A stretch of DNA of 64,000 nt from the NCBI GenBank assembly GCA_963795805.1, contig CAWCIV010000004.1:434001-498000 (forward strand). The letters run 5' to 3'. Position 1 is the first letter of the stretch; every line of letters begins with the position of its first letter. Source of the DNA: JALYYC01 sp963795805. GTDB taxonomy: Bacteria > Chloroflexota > Dormibacteria > CF-121. Below, in pieces: positions 26,752 to 33,659 of the stretch. A model generated the notes under the pieces. It had not been told where the DNA came from. It saw only the letters and a list, made by a program, of their open reading frames with translations, and ran no database searches. The position numbers and the translations under genes were made by a program.

Positions 26752-26823
26752 ATGGCCGCAAAAAAGAAGTCCGCAGGCGGAAAGAAGAAGTCGTCCGCGA
26801 AGAAGTCGTCGAAGAAGAAGTAG
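26752..26823 (+). CDS. 23-residue lysine-rich peptide
   Basis: ATG to TAG encodes 23 residues: it begins MAAKKKSAGGKKK and continues with Ser/Ala/Lys only, ending in four Ser-Lys-type repeats. Twelve of 23 residues are Lys; the rest are Ala, Ser, Gly. This is like the C-terminal tails of bacterial histone-H1-like and HU-like proteins, but here it stands alone. The exceptional RBS and a hairpin structure right after the stop support real expression. A role in nucleoid or RNA binding is inference. It could instead be a remnant tail of a lost larger protein, but the RBS argues against this. Confidence 0.6.
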   Translation: MAAKKKSAGGKKKSSAKKSSKKK

Positions 26824-26848
26824 TCAGTTTCTGAAACTGACCGCTGTG

Positions 26849-26874
26849 CAGCCGGCGTCACGTGACGCCGGCTG
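26849..26874 (+). repeat. 26-bp perfect palindrome
   Basis: Left half 26849-26861 (CAGCCGGCGTCAC) is exactly mirrored by 26862-26874. It lies 25 bp after the lysine-rich peptide stop and 16 bp before the PPOX start. It can form a long hairpin (terminator-like, short T-rich tail TGTCATTCTT) or be an operator for a dimeric regulator. A smaller hairpin, CAGTTT/AAACTG, lies at 26825-26839. Confidence 0.7.
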
Positions 26875-26890
26875 TGTCATTCTTAGCGGC

Positions 26891-27298
26891 GTGATCGACC
26901 TCGACCAGGCAAGGGCCTTCCTCCGCGGCCGTCACAACGGAATCCTTGCCACGATCAAGCGTGACGGGCGGCCGCAGCTGTCCAATGTCCTGTACGTGCT
27001 CGACGACGACGGCCGGATCAAGGTCTCCGTGACCCAGACGCGAGCCAAGACCCACAACCTCCGGCGAGATCCCCGAGCCAGCCTTCACGTTCAGGGTCGC
27101 GACTGGTACGAGTTCCTGGTGGTCGATGGGACGGCGAGCTTCATCGAGGGCCCTGGGGTCGCCGAAGCGCTACGGGACTACTACCGCAAGGCCCGGGGCG
27201 AACATCCGGATTGGGCCGAGTATGACGCGGCGATGATCAAGGACCAGCGCCTTCTTCTTTCCATCTCGATCGACCATGTCTACGGCATGCTCCGCTAG
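26891..27298 (+). CDS. PPOX-class F420/FMN-dependent oxidoreductase
   Basis: A 135-residue split-barrel protein of the pyridoxamine-5'-phosphate-oxidase-like family. The pattern IDLDQARAFLRGRHNGILATIKRDG, RPQLSNVLYVLDDDGRIKVSVTQTRAKTHNLRRDPRASLHV and WYEFLVVDGTASF is that of Rv1155-type proteins, which use F420 or FMN. Exact reaction not predictable. GTG 26891 is preferred, since upstream codons lie in the palindrome and the family starts with this helix. Confidence 0.85.
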   Translation: MIDLDQARAFLRGRHNGILATIKRDGRPQLSNVLYVLDDDGRIKVSVTQTRAKTHNLRRDPRASLHVQGRDWYEFLVVDGTASFIEGPGVAEALRDYYRKARGEHPDWAEYDAAMIKDQRLLLSISIDHVYGMLR

Positions 27299-27310
27299 GT
27301 CGCGGTCTCC

Positions 27311-27538
27311 TCAGCGAACCGCGAGGCAGGTCACGGTCTTGAAGACGCCATCGATCTTCTGGATGTTTTCGACGATCACCGAGCCGATGCCGGCCACGTC
27401 AGGGGCCTCCACCTGGGCAATCACGTCGTACTCGCCCGTGATCGCGTCGGCGAGCTGGATTCCTTTGACGCCCTGAAGGGATTTGGCCACGTCGATCGCC
27501 TTGCCGGCGGACGCATTGATCAAGACATAGGCTCGCAT
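27311..27538 (-). CDS. Stand-alone Lrp/AsnC ligand-binding (RAM) domain
   Basis: A 75-residue protein made of only the effector-binding domain of Lrp/AsnC regulators: MRAYVLINASAGKAIDVAKSLQGVKGI followed by GEYDVIAQVEAPDVAGIGSVIVENIQKIDGV and a final TVTCLAV strand. There is no helix-turn-helix, so it cannot bind DNA by itself. Such domains bind amino acids and form dimers or larger rings. Its position beside the threonine-degradation operon invites an amino-acid-sensing role, which is inference. RBS GAGGAGG lies ~8 nt upstream. Confidence 0.85.
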   Translation of the reverse strand: MRAYVLINASAGKAIDVAKSLQGVKGIQLADAITGEYDVIAQVEAPDVAGIGSVIVENIQKIDGVFKTVTCLAVR

Positions 27539-27590
27539 TCGGGCACCTCCTCGAGACTGTGCCGTTCAGGATACGGCTTTCGGTCATGGG

Positions 27591-27596
27591 TAAGAT
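27591..27596 (+). promoter_or_regulatory. -10 box TAAGAT of leaderless tdh
   Basis: TAAGAT ends exactly 6 nt before the ATG of tdh at 27603. No Shine-Dalgarno is present and no good -35 is visible. Confidence 0.5.
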
Positions 27597-27602
27597 GAAT
27601 CG

Positions 27603-28640
27603 ATGACGTCTATGACGGCCGTGGTCAAGGCCACGGCGTCACCGGGCGCCGGGCTGCAGCAGGTGCCGATCCCGGAGCCGGGCGCCGGCGACGTCCTGAT
27701 CGAAGTGGCGGCGTCCTCCATTTGTGGCACGGATGTCCACATCTATGACTGGAACGACTGGGCCAAACAGCATATCCATCCTCCCCGGGTCTTCGGTCAC
27801 GAGATGTCCGGCCGCGTCGTCGCGGTGGGAAACGAAGTGACCGACATCGCGGCTGGCACGTTCGTCGCGGTCGAAACGCATTTCGTCGATCACACCTGCC
27901 GCCAGTGCCAGCGGGGCCTCTATCACCTGTGCGAGCACGTCCGGGTCCTTGGTGTCGACCGCGACGGTGCCTTTGCCCGCTACGTGGCGATCCCTGCCGA
28001 GAACTGCTGGCGGAACGCTCCCGGGCTGAGTGCCGAGGTCGCCGCGCTCCAGGAGCCGTTCGGGAATGCGGTCCACGCGGCGACGGCGGCTCCGCTGAAA
28101 GACAATGCGGTGGCCATCTTCGGCGCCGGTCCGATTGGGCTCTGCGCGATCGGCATTGCCCGCGCCGAGGGAGCCGCCGCCATCTACGTGATCGAACCCA
28201 ATGCGTTTCGGCGCGAGCTCGCCGAGCGGATGGGCGCCACCGCGGCGCTGGCCCCATCGCCGCAAACCGTCGAGGAGATCCGGCGACGCAATGGCGGGGT
28301 CGGGGTGGACGCGGTTCTCGAGTTCTCCGGGCACCCGCTGGCGGTCGAGCAGGGTCTCCAGGCGCTGCATAGCGGTGGATGGATCAGCCTCCTCGGCATT
28401 GGCGACCGGCCGGTGACGCTCGACCTGAATAACCTGGTCGTCATGAAGGGCATCACGGTCTACGGCATCTTCGGCCGACGGATCTGGGATACGTGGGAGC
28501 GCACCTCCGCCTACCTCGCCTCCGGCCGGGTCGACGTGACCCCCTTGATCACCCACCGGTTTCCGCTGGAGGACTTCCAGGAAGCCATGAGCCAGATGAA
28601 AAGCGGGCAATCCGGAAAGGTCGTACTCTTGCCAGCATGA
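27603..28640 (+). CDS. tdh: L-threonine 3-dehydrogenase
   Basis: Oxidises L-threonine to 2-amino-3-ketobutyrate with NAD+. A 345-residue medium-chain zinc dehydrogenase. Catalytic zinc ligands: Cys41 in SICGTDVHIYDW and His66-Glu67 in FGHEMSG. The structural zinc loop reads DHTCRQCQRGLYHLC, with Asp in the place of the first of the four usual Cys. Dinucleotide motif IFGAGPIGLCAIGIARAEGA is near residue 172, and the C-terminal DLNNLVVMKGITVYGIFGR is typical of TDH. It overlaps kbl by four bases (ATGA); together they turn threonine into glycine and acetyl-CoA. Confidence 0.95.
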   Translation: MTSMTAVVKATASPGAGLQQVPIPEPGAGDVLIEVAASSICGTDVHIYDWNDWAKQHIHPPRVFGHEMSGRVVAVGNEVTDIAAGTFVAVETHFVDHTCRQCQRGLYHLCEHVRVLGVDRDGAFARYVAIPAENCWRNAPGLSAEVAALQEPFGNAVHAATAAPLKDNAVAIFGAGPIGLCAIGIARAEGAAAIYVIEPNAFRRELAERMGATAALAPSPQTVEEIRRRNGGVGVDAVLEFSGHPLAVEQGLQALHSGGWISLLGIGDRPVTLDLNNLVVMKGITVYGIFGRRIWDTWERTSAYLASGRVDVTPLITHRFPLEDFQEAMSQMKSGQSGKVVLLPA

Positions 28641-29822
28641 TTTCCGAGAGGACCCAGTTCGTCGCCGAGGAGATGGCGGCGCTCCGCCAGCAGGGCCTCT
28701 TCCGCCCGCTCCGTGTGCTTGGCTCAGCGCAGGACACGGAGGTGACGGTCGATGGGAAGCCCGTGCTCAACCTTTCCTCGAATAACTACCTGGGCCTGAC
28801 CACGCATCCGCGCCTGAAACAGGCCATGATCGCCGCGACCGAGCAGTGGGGCGCGGGATCGGGAGCGGTGCGGACCATCGCCGGGACGATGGCCATTCAC
28901 GAAGAGCTCGAGGCCCGGCTGGCCGACTTCAAACACACGGAGGCATCGCTGGTCTTCCAGTCCGGCTTCACCGCGAACCTCGGCGTCCTCCAGGTGCTGG
29001 TGAAGGAGGGCGACGTCATCATCAGCGACGAGCTGAATCACGCCTCCATCATCGACGGCATCCGGCTGTCGAAAGCGGAGCGCTCCATCTTCAAGCACCG
29101 CGACATGGATGATCTCGAGCGCCACCTGGAGAAGCACCGCGACAAACGCGTCAAGCTGGTCGTGACCGACGGGGTCTTCAGCATGGACGGCGATATCGCG
29201 CCCCTCCCTGAGATCGTCGAGCGGGCGGAACGGCTACGGCGCCCTCGTGATGGTCGATGACGCCCATGCCAGCGGCGTCCTCGGTCGCCATGGCCGGGGG
29301 ACCGTCAACCATTTCGGGCTCGATGGCCGGGTCGACCTCCAGATGGGAACCCTTTCCAAGGCGATCGGGGTGCTCGGCGGCTACGTGGCGTCAGCACGGT
29401 CGGTCCGGGAGTTCCTCATCTATCGCGCGCGGCCATTCCTGTTCAGCACCTCGCATCCTCCGGGCGTCGCCGCCGCCTGCATCGCCGCGCTCGATGTGCT
29501 CCTGGAGGAGCCGCAGCGGATCGAGCGGCTCTGGGCGAACACCGCTCGCTTCAAGCAGGGGCTCAAAGGCCTCGGGTTCGAGACCGGCCCCAGTGAGACG
29601 CCGATCACGCCGGTGATCGTGGGCCAGGGTTCGGTCGCCATGGAGTTCTCCGACCGGCTCTTTCAGCGTGGCGTGTTCGCCCAGGGGATTGGTTATCCGA
29701 CCGTGGCGGAAGGACGGGCGCGAATTCGGACGATCGTGACCAGCGCGCACACCGATGCCCAGCTCGACCATGCCCTCGACGCCTTCGCCTCTGCCGGGCG
29801 GGAGCTCGGCGTGATCTCGTAA
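28637..29822 (+). CDS. kbl: Glycine C-acetyltransferase (2-amino-3-ketobutyrate CoA ligase), single-base frameshift
   Basis: Cleaves 2-amino-3-ketobutyrate with CoA into glycine and acetyl-CoA; PLP-dependent, alpha-oxoamine synthase family. Motifs: LNLSSNNYLGLTTHPRL, GAGSGAVRTIAGTMAIHEELE, DELNHASIIDGIRLSKA, then after a shift VMVDDAHASGVLGRHGRGT and the PLP-lysine motif GTLSKAIGVLGGY. The frame breaks at 29231-29233 (CGG), where one missing base accounts for the change; corrected length is ~395 residues, normal for the family. Translationally coupled to tdh. Confidence 0.92.
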
Positions 29823-29862
29823 CTTTCGGGGAGGCTGGCGCATATATGTATTGGTCACTGGC

Positions 29863-30423
29863 ATGACCCAGCGTTCGGCGGCGGAGCTGCAGGACGAGAG
29901 ACGCCTGATCGAGGCGGCCAAACGTGACCGGAAAGCGTTCACCGCGCTTTACGATCGGTACTTCGATCAGATCTACTCCTACTGCTATTACCACTCCGGC
30001 CGGCGAGAGGAGGCCGAAGACCTTGCCAGCGAGACCTTCCAGCGAGCGCTGGAGGGACTGGATGATTTCGAATGGCGAGGAATTCCGTATTCAGCATGGC
30101 TCTACAAAGTTGCGTCGAACTTGATGTCCAAGCAACGGCGCCGGCCGGCCTGGGTCGAACTACCGGATCCGGTTGCCGGACCGACCGAGGACAATCCCGA
30201 GCGGCTCTGGCTGCGACGGGAGCAGGGCGATGAGCTGCACCGAGCGGTGCGTCAGCTGCCTCAGGATCAGCGGGACGCGGTGCTGCTCAAATTCGAGGGA
30301 CGGCTCAAGAACAAGGAGATTGGCGTGATCCTCGGTCGCAGCGAGGGAGCGGTCAAGCTGCTGCTCTTTCGCGCGGTCCACGGGCTTCGCCGGCGGCTCG
30401 CCGGGCAGGAGGAGCGAGGATGA
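29863..30423 (+). CDS. ECF-type RNA polymerase sigma factor
   Basis: Directs RNA polymerase to a specific promoter set. Region 2 is present as AFTALYDRYFDQIYSYCYYHSGRREEAEDLASETFQRAL, and the DNA-contact part as IPYSAWLYKVASNLMSKQRRR. Region 4 (HRAVRQLPQDQRDAVLLKFEG, NKEIGVILGRSEGAVKLLLFRAVHGLRRRL) forms the -35 binding helix-turn-helix. 186 residues from ATG; an in-frame TTG at 29851 is an alternative. A CATATATG sequence lies just upstream. It overlaps by four bases with a single-helix membrane protein that is a likely cognate regulator. Confidence 0.93.
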   Translation: MTQRSAAELQDERRLIEAAKRDRKAFTALYDRYFDQIYSYCYYHSGRREEAEDLASETFQRALEGLDDFEWRGIPYSAWLYKVASNLMSKQRRRPAWVELPDPVAGPTEDNPERLWLRREQGDELHRAVRQLPQDQRDAVLLKFEGRLKNKEIGVILGRSEGAVKLLLFRAVHGLRRRLAGQEERG

Positions 30424-30812
30424 CACGACAGACGGACGACGTCGACGCGCTGGCACGGGCGATCGATCGGATCGTCTTCCCGGACATGCGGGTCGGCGAG
30501 ACACCCTCGACGCTCTCGTCGCAGACGCTGGGGTTGATCTCGTATCTGAACGACAGCTTTCCACGCGTGGCGGTGGCAGCCGCCCGGCGCGAACGGCAGC
30601 AACGACGGCTGGCACGCGCCCTCGGACTTCCCCGTGGATCGTCCGACGCCAGTCTCACCCGACTCGAGGCAGAGCTCAATCGCCGGATGAGTTCGCTCGA
30701 TCCGCGCTGGGGACCCGTCGTCGGCGGCACGGCGCTGCTCCTCCTCGGCGTGCTCGGCTTCGCCGTCTGGCGGCGAGGCTCGGCCAAACCCGCGGTGGCC
30801 GGCTTCCGCTAA
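30420..30812 (+). CDS. Single-helix membrane protein, candidate anti-sigma factor
   Basis: A 130-residue protein whose ATG overlaps the sigma-factor stop (ATGA). The N-terminal ~95 residues are cytosolic and helical, rich in Arg, Leu and Ala (DALARAIDRIVFP, RRERQQRRLARALGLP); one membrane helix (VVGGTALLLLGVLGFAVW) follows, and a short tail. This is the usual topology and gene order of membrane anti-sigma factors, but no zinc-binding HxxxCxxC (ZAS) motif is present, so the assignment rests on context alone. Confidence 0.6.
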   Translation: MTRQTDDVDALARAIDRIVFPDMRVGETPSTLSSQTLGLISYLNDSFPRVAVAAARRERQQRRLARALGLPRGSSDASLTRLEAELNRRMSSLDPRWGPVVGGTALLLLGVLGFAVWRRGSAKPAVAGFR

Positions 30813-30853
30813 GAGCGAAACGCCGGGGCGTACCGGCCGTTGTACTGGGACGA

Positions 30854-31837
30854 ATGGGTTGGCTCTGGTCTCCGCCGATGCGCGCCGCCGTCCTGTCACT
30901 GGTTTGTATCCTGAGCGCGACCGTGGCAGGGCTCATGACCGGACCTGCCCGGCCGCAGGCCGTTTCAGTGGTCGCCGCCACCCCGCTGCCACCGGCGGTC
31001 CAGACGCCCTCTTCCCTGGCGACACCCTCCGCGACCCCGTCGGCGATGGCTCCGCCGCTCGTCACCCCCTCCAACCCGTCGTTGCTTGCCCAGGAGTTGA
31101 CGACCAGGATGGCCCCGGTCCCGGCTGGGCCATCGACTGTGGTCCCAATTCTCATGTACCACTACATCCGGGTGAACCCGGTGGCCGCCGATCGCGTCGG
31201 GTTCAACCTCTCGACATCTCCGAAGATGTTCACCGCCCAGATGCAGTACCTGGCCGACAACGGATTCCACGTGATCTCCCTGCACGACGCGGTCGTCGCC
31301 ATCCGGCAGCACCGCTCCCTTCCGTCACGCCCGGTGGTGCTCACGTTCGACGACGGCTACGCCGACTTCTTTACGGCGGCGGTCCCGGTCATGCGCGCGC
31401 ACGGCTTCACGGCGACCGACTTCGTGATCAGCGGCCGGATGGGTGTACCCGGCTTCCTCAGCGCCGCTCAGGTGGTGGCCGCGGACCAGCAGGGCTTCAC
31501 GATCGGGGCGCATACGGTCGACCACTACGCGCTGGCCGCGCTGGCGCCCGCCCGCGCGGCCTGGGAGATGCGGCAGGGTAAACTCGCGCTGGAATCGGTG
31601 TTGGGTCATCCGGTGATCGACTTCGCGTATCCGTACGGCAGCTTCAACAGCTACGCGATGGGACAGGCTCGGACGCTTGGTTTTGAAACCGCGGTCTCGA
31701 CGCTCGTGGGGAAGGTGCACACCCCCGCCCAGCTCATGTCTCTTTCGCGACTTCGCGTGGGCGGCGCCATGAGCCTGGCCACGTTTGCCCGGCTCGTCGG
31801 CGGACCCACCCCCACGATCCTGCGGCCGATCCCTTAG
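30854..31837 (+). CDS. Exported polysaccharide deacetylase
   Basis: A secreted carbohydrate esterase family 4 (NodB fold) enzyme, removing acetyl groups from peptidoglycan or another surface glycan. It has an N-terminal hydrophobic anchor (AAVLSLVCILSATVAGLM), a Pro/Thr/Ser linker to ~residue 90, then VVPILMYHYIRVNP. NodB motif 1 is VLTFDDGYADFF (catalytic base Asp and metal Asp), motif 2 HTVDHYAL supplies the metal His pair, motif 3 is DFAYPYGSFN. It follows the sigma and membrane protein genes and may be part of an envelope-stress regulon. TGTACT lies 7 nt before the ATG. Confidence 0.92.
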   Translation: MGWLWSPPMRAAVLSLVCILSATVAGLMTGPARPQAVSVVAATPLPPAVQTPSSLATPSATPSAMAPPLVTPSNPSLLAQELTTRMAPVPAGPSTVVPILMYHYIRVNPVAADRVGFNLSTSPKMFTAQMQYLADNGFHVISLHDAVVAIRQHRSLPSRPVVLTFDDGYADFFTAAVPVMRAHGFTATDFVISGRMGVPGFLSAAQVVAADQQGFTIGAHTVDHYALAALAPARAAWEMRQGKLALESVLGHPVIDFAYPYGSFNSYAMGQARTLGFETAVSTLVGKVHTPAQLMSLSRLRVGGAMSLATFARLVGGPTPTILRPIP

Positions 31838-31840
31838 CTG

Positions 31841-31993
31841 ATGGAGGAGGACCTCGCGCCGAAAGAGTCCGCCCGGATCCGCGCACGGGATCGCAAGCGG
31901 CGTCCACCAAAGATGGTGGTGGACAATGCCGGTGTCAAGCGCATCCAGATCGCGCTGCGGGATCGCAAGCGCAAAAAGACGCCGCCCGGCTGA
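31841..31993 (+). CDS. 50-residue basic protein
   Basis: ATG-TGA frame starting 3 bp after the deacetylase stop and filling most of the gap before galU. It begins MEEDLAPKESARIRARDRKRR and contains two copies of an RDRKR unit (residues ~16-20 and ~40-45) around PPKMVVDNAGVKRIQIAL. Net charge is strongly positive. No clear RBS, so translation could depend on coupling to the upstream gene. No family recognised; nucleic-acid binding is possible but unproven. Confidence 0.42.
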   Translation: MEEDLAPKESARIRARDRKRRPPKMVVDNAGVKRIQIALRDRKRKKTPPG

Positions 31994-32032
31994 GCGCATG
32001 ACATCGGGGGGAGGCGCTAGAGTGATGTCCCA

Positions 32033-32908
32033 GTGAACCCCATCCGAAAGGCGGTCTTTCCCGCCGCCGGGCTTGGCACCCGCTTCCTGCCGGCCACCAA
32101 AGCCCAGCCGAAAGAGATGCTGCCGGTGGTCGACAAGCCGATCATCCAGTACGGCATCGAAGAGGCGGTCGCATCCGGCATGGATCAGATCATCGTCGTG
32201 ACCGGACGGGACAAACGTGCCATCGTCGATCATTTCGACATTTCGTTCGAGCTCGAGCATTACCTCAAAGACCGTGGCAAGACCCGCGAGCTGCAGGTGG
32301 TTCGCAAGATCTCGGACATGGTGGACATCACCTACATCCACCAAAAGGAGCCCCTGGGACTGGGCCACGCGGTGCTGATGGCCAAGGACGTCGTCGGCAA
32401 CGAACCCTTCGCGGTCTTCCTCGCCGATGACATCATCAAGTCGCAGACGCCGGCCATCCGCCAGATGATGGATGTCTACGAGCAGCGCGAATGCTCCGTG
32501 CTGGCGCTGCAGCGGGTCGAACCCGACCAGGTTTCGCGCTACGGCATCGTCAAGGTGTCCTCGAGCGAGGGGAGGGTCCACCAGGTCTCCGACATGGTGG
32601 AAAAGCCGGATCCGGCCAGAGCCCCCTCCAACCTCGCGATCCTCGGCCGGTACGTGCTCAAGCCGTCGATCTTCGGCATCCTGGAGACGACCCGGGAGGG
32701 GGTCGGGGGAGAGATCCAGCTGACCGATGCCCTGCGGACCCTGGCGCAGCAGGACACGCTCGTCGGCCTCGAGTTCGAGGGGACCTATTTCGACGTCGGG
32801 ACGGTGGCCGGCTTCCTCAAGACCTCGATCGCCTTCGCCCTCGACCGGCCCGGGCTCCGGGACGAATTGCTCGCCTATTTGCGGACCCTGGACGGCCTCC
32901 AGCCCTAG
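32033..32908 (+). CDS. galU: UTP-glucose-1-phosphate uridylyltransferase
   Basis: Makes UDP-glucose from UTP and glucose-1-phosphate for polysaccharide and glycolipid synthesis. The nucleotidyltransferase signature is FPAAGLGTRFLPATKAQPKEMLPVVDKP (residues ~8-35), followed by the Mg-binding LADDI and the conserved VEKP (MVEKPDPARAPSNLAILGRYVL) and GEIQLTDAL. Length 291 is standard. GTG start with TAGAGT 9 nt upstream. Confidence 0.95.
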   Translation: MNPIRKAVFPAAGLGTRFLPATKAQPKEMLPVVDKPIIQYGIEEAVASGMDQIIVVTGRDKRAIVDHFDISFELEHYLKDRGKTRELQVVRKISDMVDITYIHQKEPLGLGHAVLMAKDVVGNEPFAVFLADDIIKSQTPAIRQMMDVYEQRECSVLALQRVEPDQVSRYGIVKVSSSEGRVHQVSDMVEKPDPARAPSNLAILGRYVLKPSIFGILETTREGVGGEIQLTDALRTLAQQDTLVGLEFEGTYFDVGTVAGFLKTSIAFALDRPGLRDELLAYLRTLDGLQP

Positions 32909-32955
32909 GCCGCCGACCGCCGACATCCGCTGGTGGCCCGCCGCCGAAGCGGCGC

Positions 32956-32961
32956 TATAAT
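32956..32961 (+). promoter_or_regulatory. -10 box TATAAT upstream of a small gene
   Basis: A perfect TATAAT lies 15 nt before ATG 32977 in an otherwise GC-rich gap after galU. No matching -35 is seen, so it would act as a -35-independent promoter with a short leader. Confidence 0.45.
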
Positions 32962-32976
32962 GGGTGATCCGAATTT

Positions 32977-33264
32977 ATGGCAATCGCTACACCCGTTTTA
33001 GGCCCAAACATGGCAGTTTCAGGAAGACGCAGATCCGACGAGGACCGGGTCGTTCGGTATTTGAATACCGAGGGCGACTTCGAGGTCGAGGTCTCGCACA
33101 CCCTCAACAAGTGGTGCGTGACCGTCTTTCAGCTGCCCGCCAAGCAGGTCGTTGCCCAGGATTTCTTTCCGGAGCGCTGGAAGGCGCTGGCGCGGGCGCA
33201 GGATTTCGTCCGAATCCTGAATACGCGCAATAAGCCGCAGCCGGAGACGGACGAAGAGCCCTGA
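32977..33264 (+). CDS. Small hypothetical protein
   Basis: A 95-residue cytosolic protein, MAIATPVLGPNMAVSGRRR start, then VVRYLNTEGDFEVEVSHTLNKWCVTVFQLP, a mixed beta-hairpin region, and a charged C-terminal helix. An internal ATG at 33010 (MAVSGRRR) is a possible alternative start. No family recognised. It has its own TATAAT box. Confidence 0.6.
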   Translation: MAIATPVLGPNMAVSGRRRSDEDRVVRYLNTEGDFEVEVSHTLNKWCVTVFQLPAKQVVAQDFFPERWKALARAQDFVRILNTRNKPQPETDEEP

Positions 33265-33317
33265 CCCGTAACCCGTCGCGCCCGTTCTGGCGCAATGAGT
33301 GGGGAGCGCTTGCCTTC

Positions 33318-33659
33318 GTGGCGACCGTCATCCTGGGCATGCTCGTGGTGCCGATCGCGCTCCTCCTGAACGGCGGCGGCGGCAGCCCGGGGGCCGGCCC
33401 GAATCAGACGCTGTTCGGCCCGGGAGTGTGCGCCAGTCCGACCGCCACCGTGTCGGCCTCGGCCTCTCCGACGGTCTCGGCCTCGGCCTCTCCGACGGTC
33501 TCGGCCTCGCCCTCCCCGAAGGCGTCAACCAGTGGAACGCCAGGTGCCACGGCGGTCGCCAGCGCCTCGGCGCCGCCATGCCCCTCGCCGGCGTCGACTC
33601 CGTCCGCAACGGCTAGCTCGAGCCCGACGCCGTCGCCGTCTCCGTCTCACTCGCCCTAG
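33318..33659 (+). CDS. Membrane-anchored Ser/Ala/Pro-rich protein
   Basis: A 113-residue product with one N-terminal membrane helix (ATVILGMLVVPIALLL) and a long low-complexity tail of SASASPTV repeats, probably an extracellular unstructured stalk. The open frame extends upstream (PFWRNEWGALAF), but has no ATG, GTG or TTG there, so GTG 33318 is used; the true helix may begin a few residues earlier. The 3' end overlaps the convergent sensor-kinase gene by 47 bases. Confidence 0.45.
   Translation: MATVILGMLVVPIALLLNGGGGSPGAGPNQTLFGPGVCASPTATVSASASPTVSASASPTVSASPSPKASTSGTPGATAVASASAPPCPSPASTPSATASSSPTPSPSPSHSP
33450..33521 (+). repeat. Three 24-bp tandem repeats
   Basis: Units at 33450-33473, 33474-33497 and 33498-33521; the first two are almost identical, the third diverged. 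Each encodes V-S-A-S-A-S-P-T. The array is in frame, so copy-number change would alter only stalk length. Confidence 0.8.
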
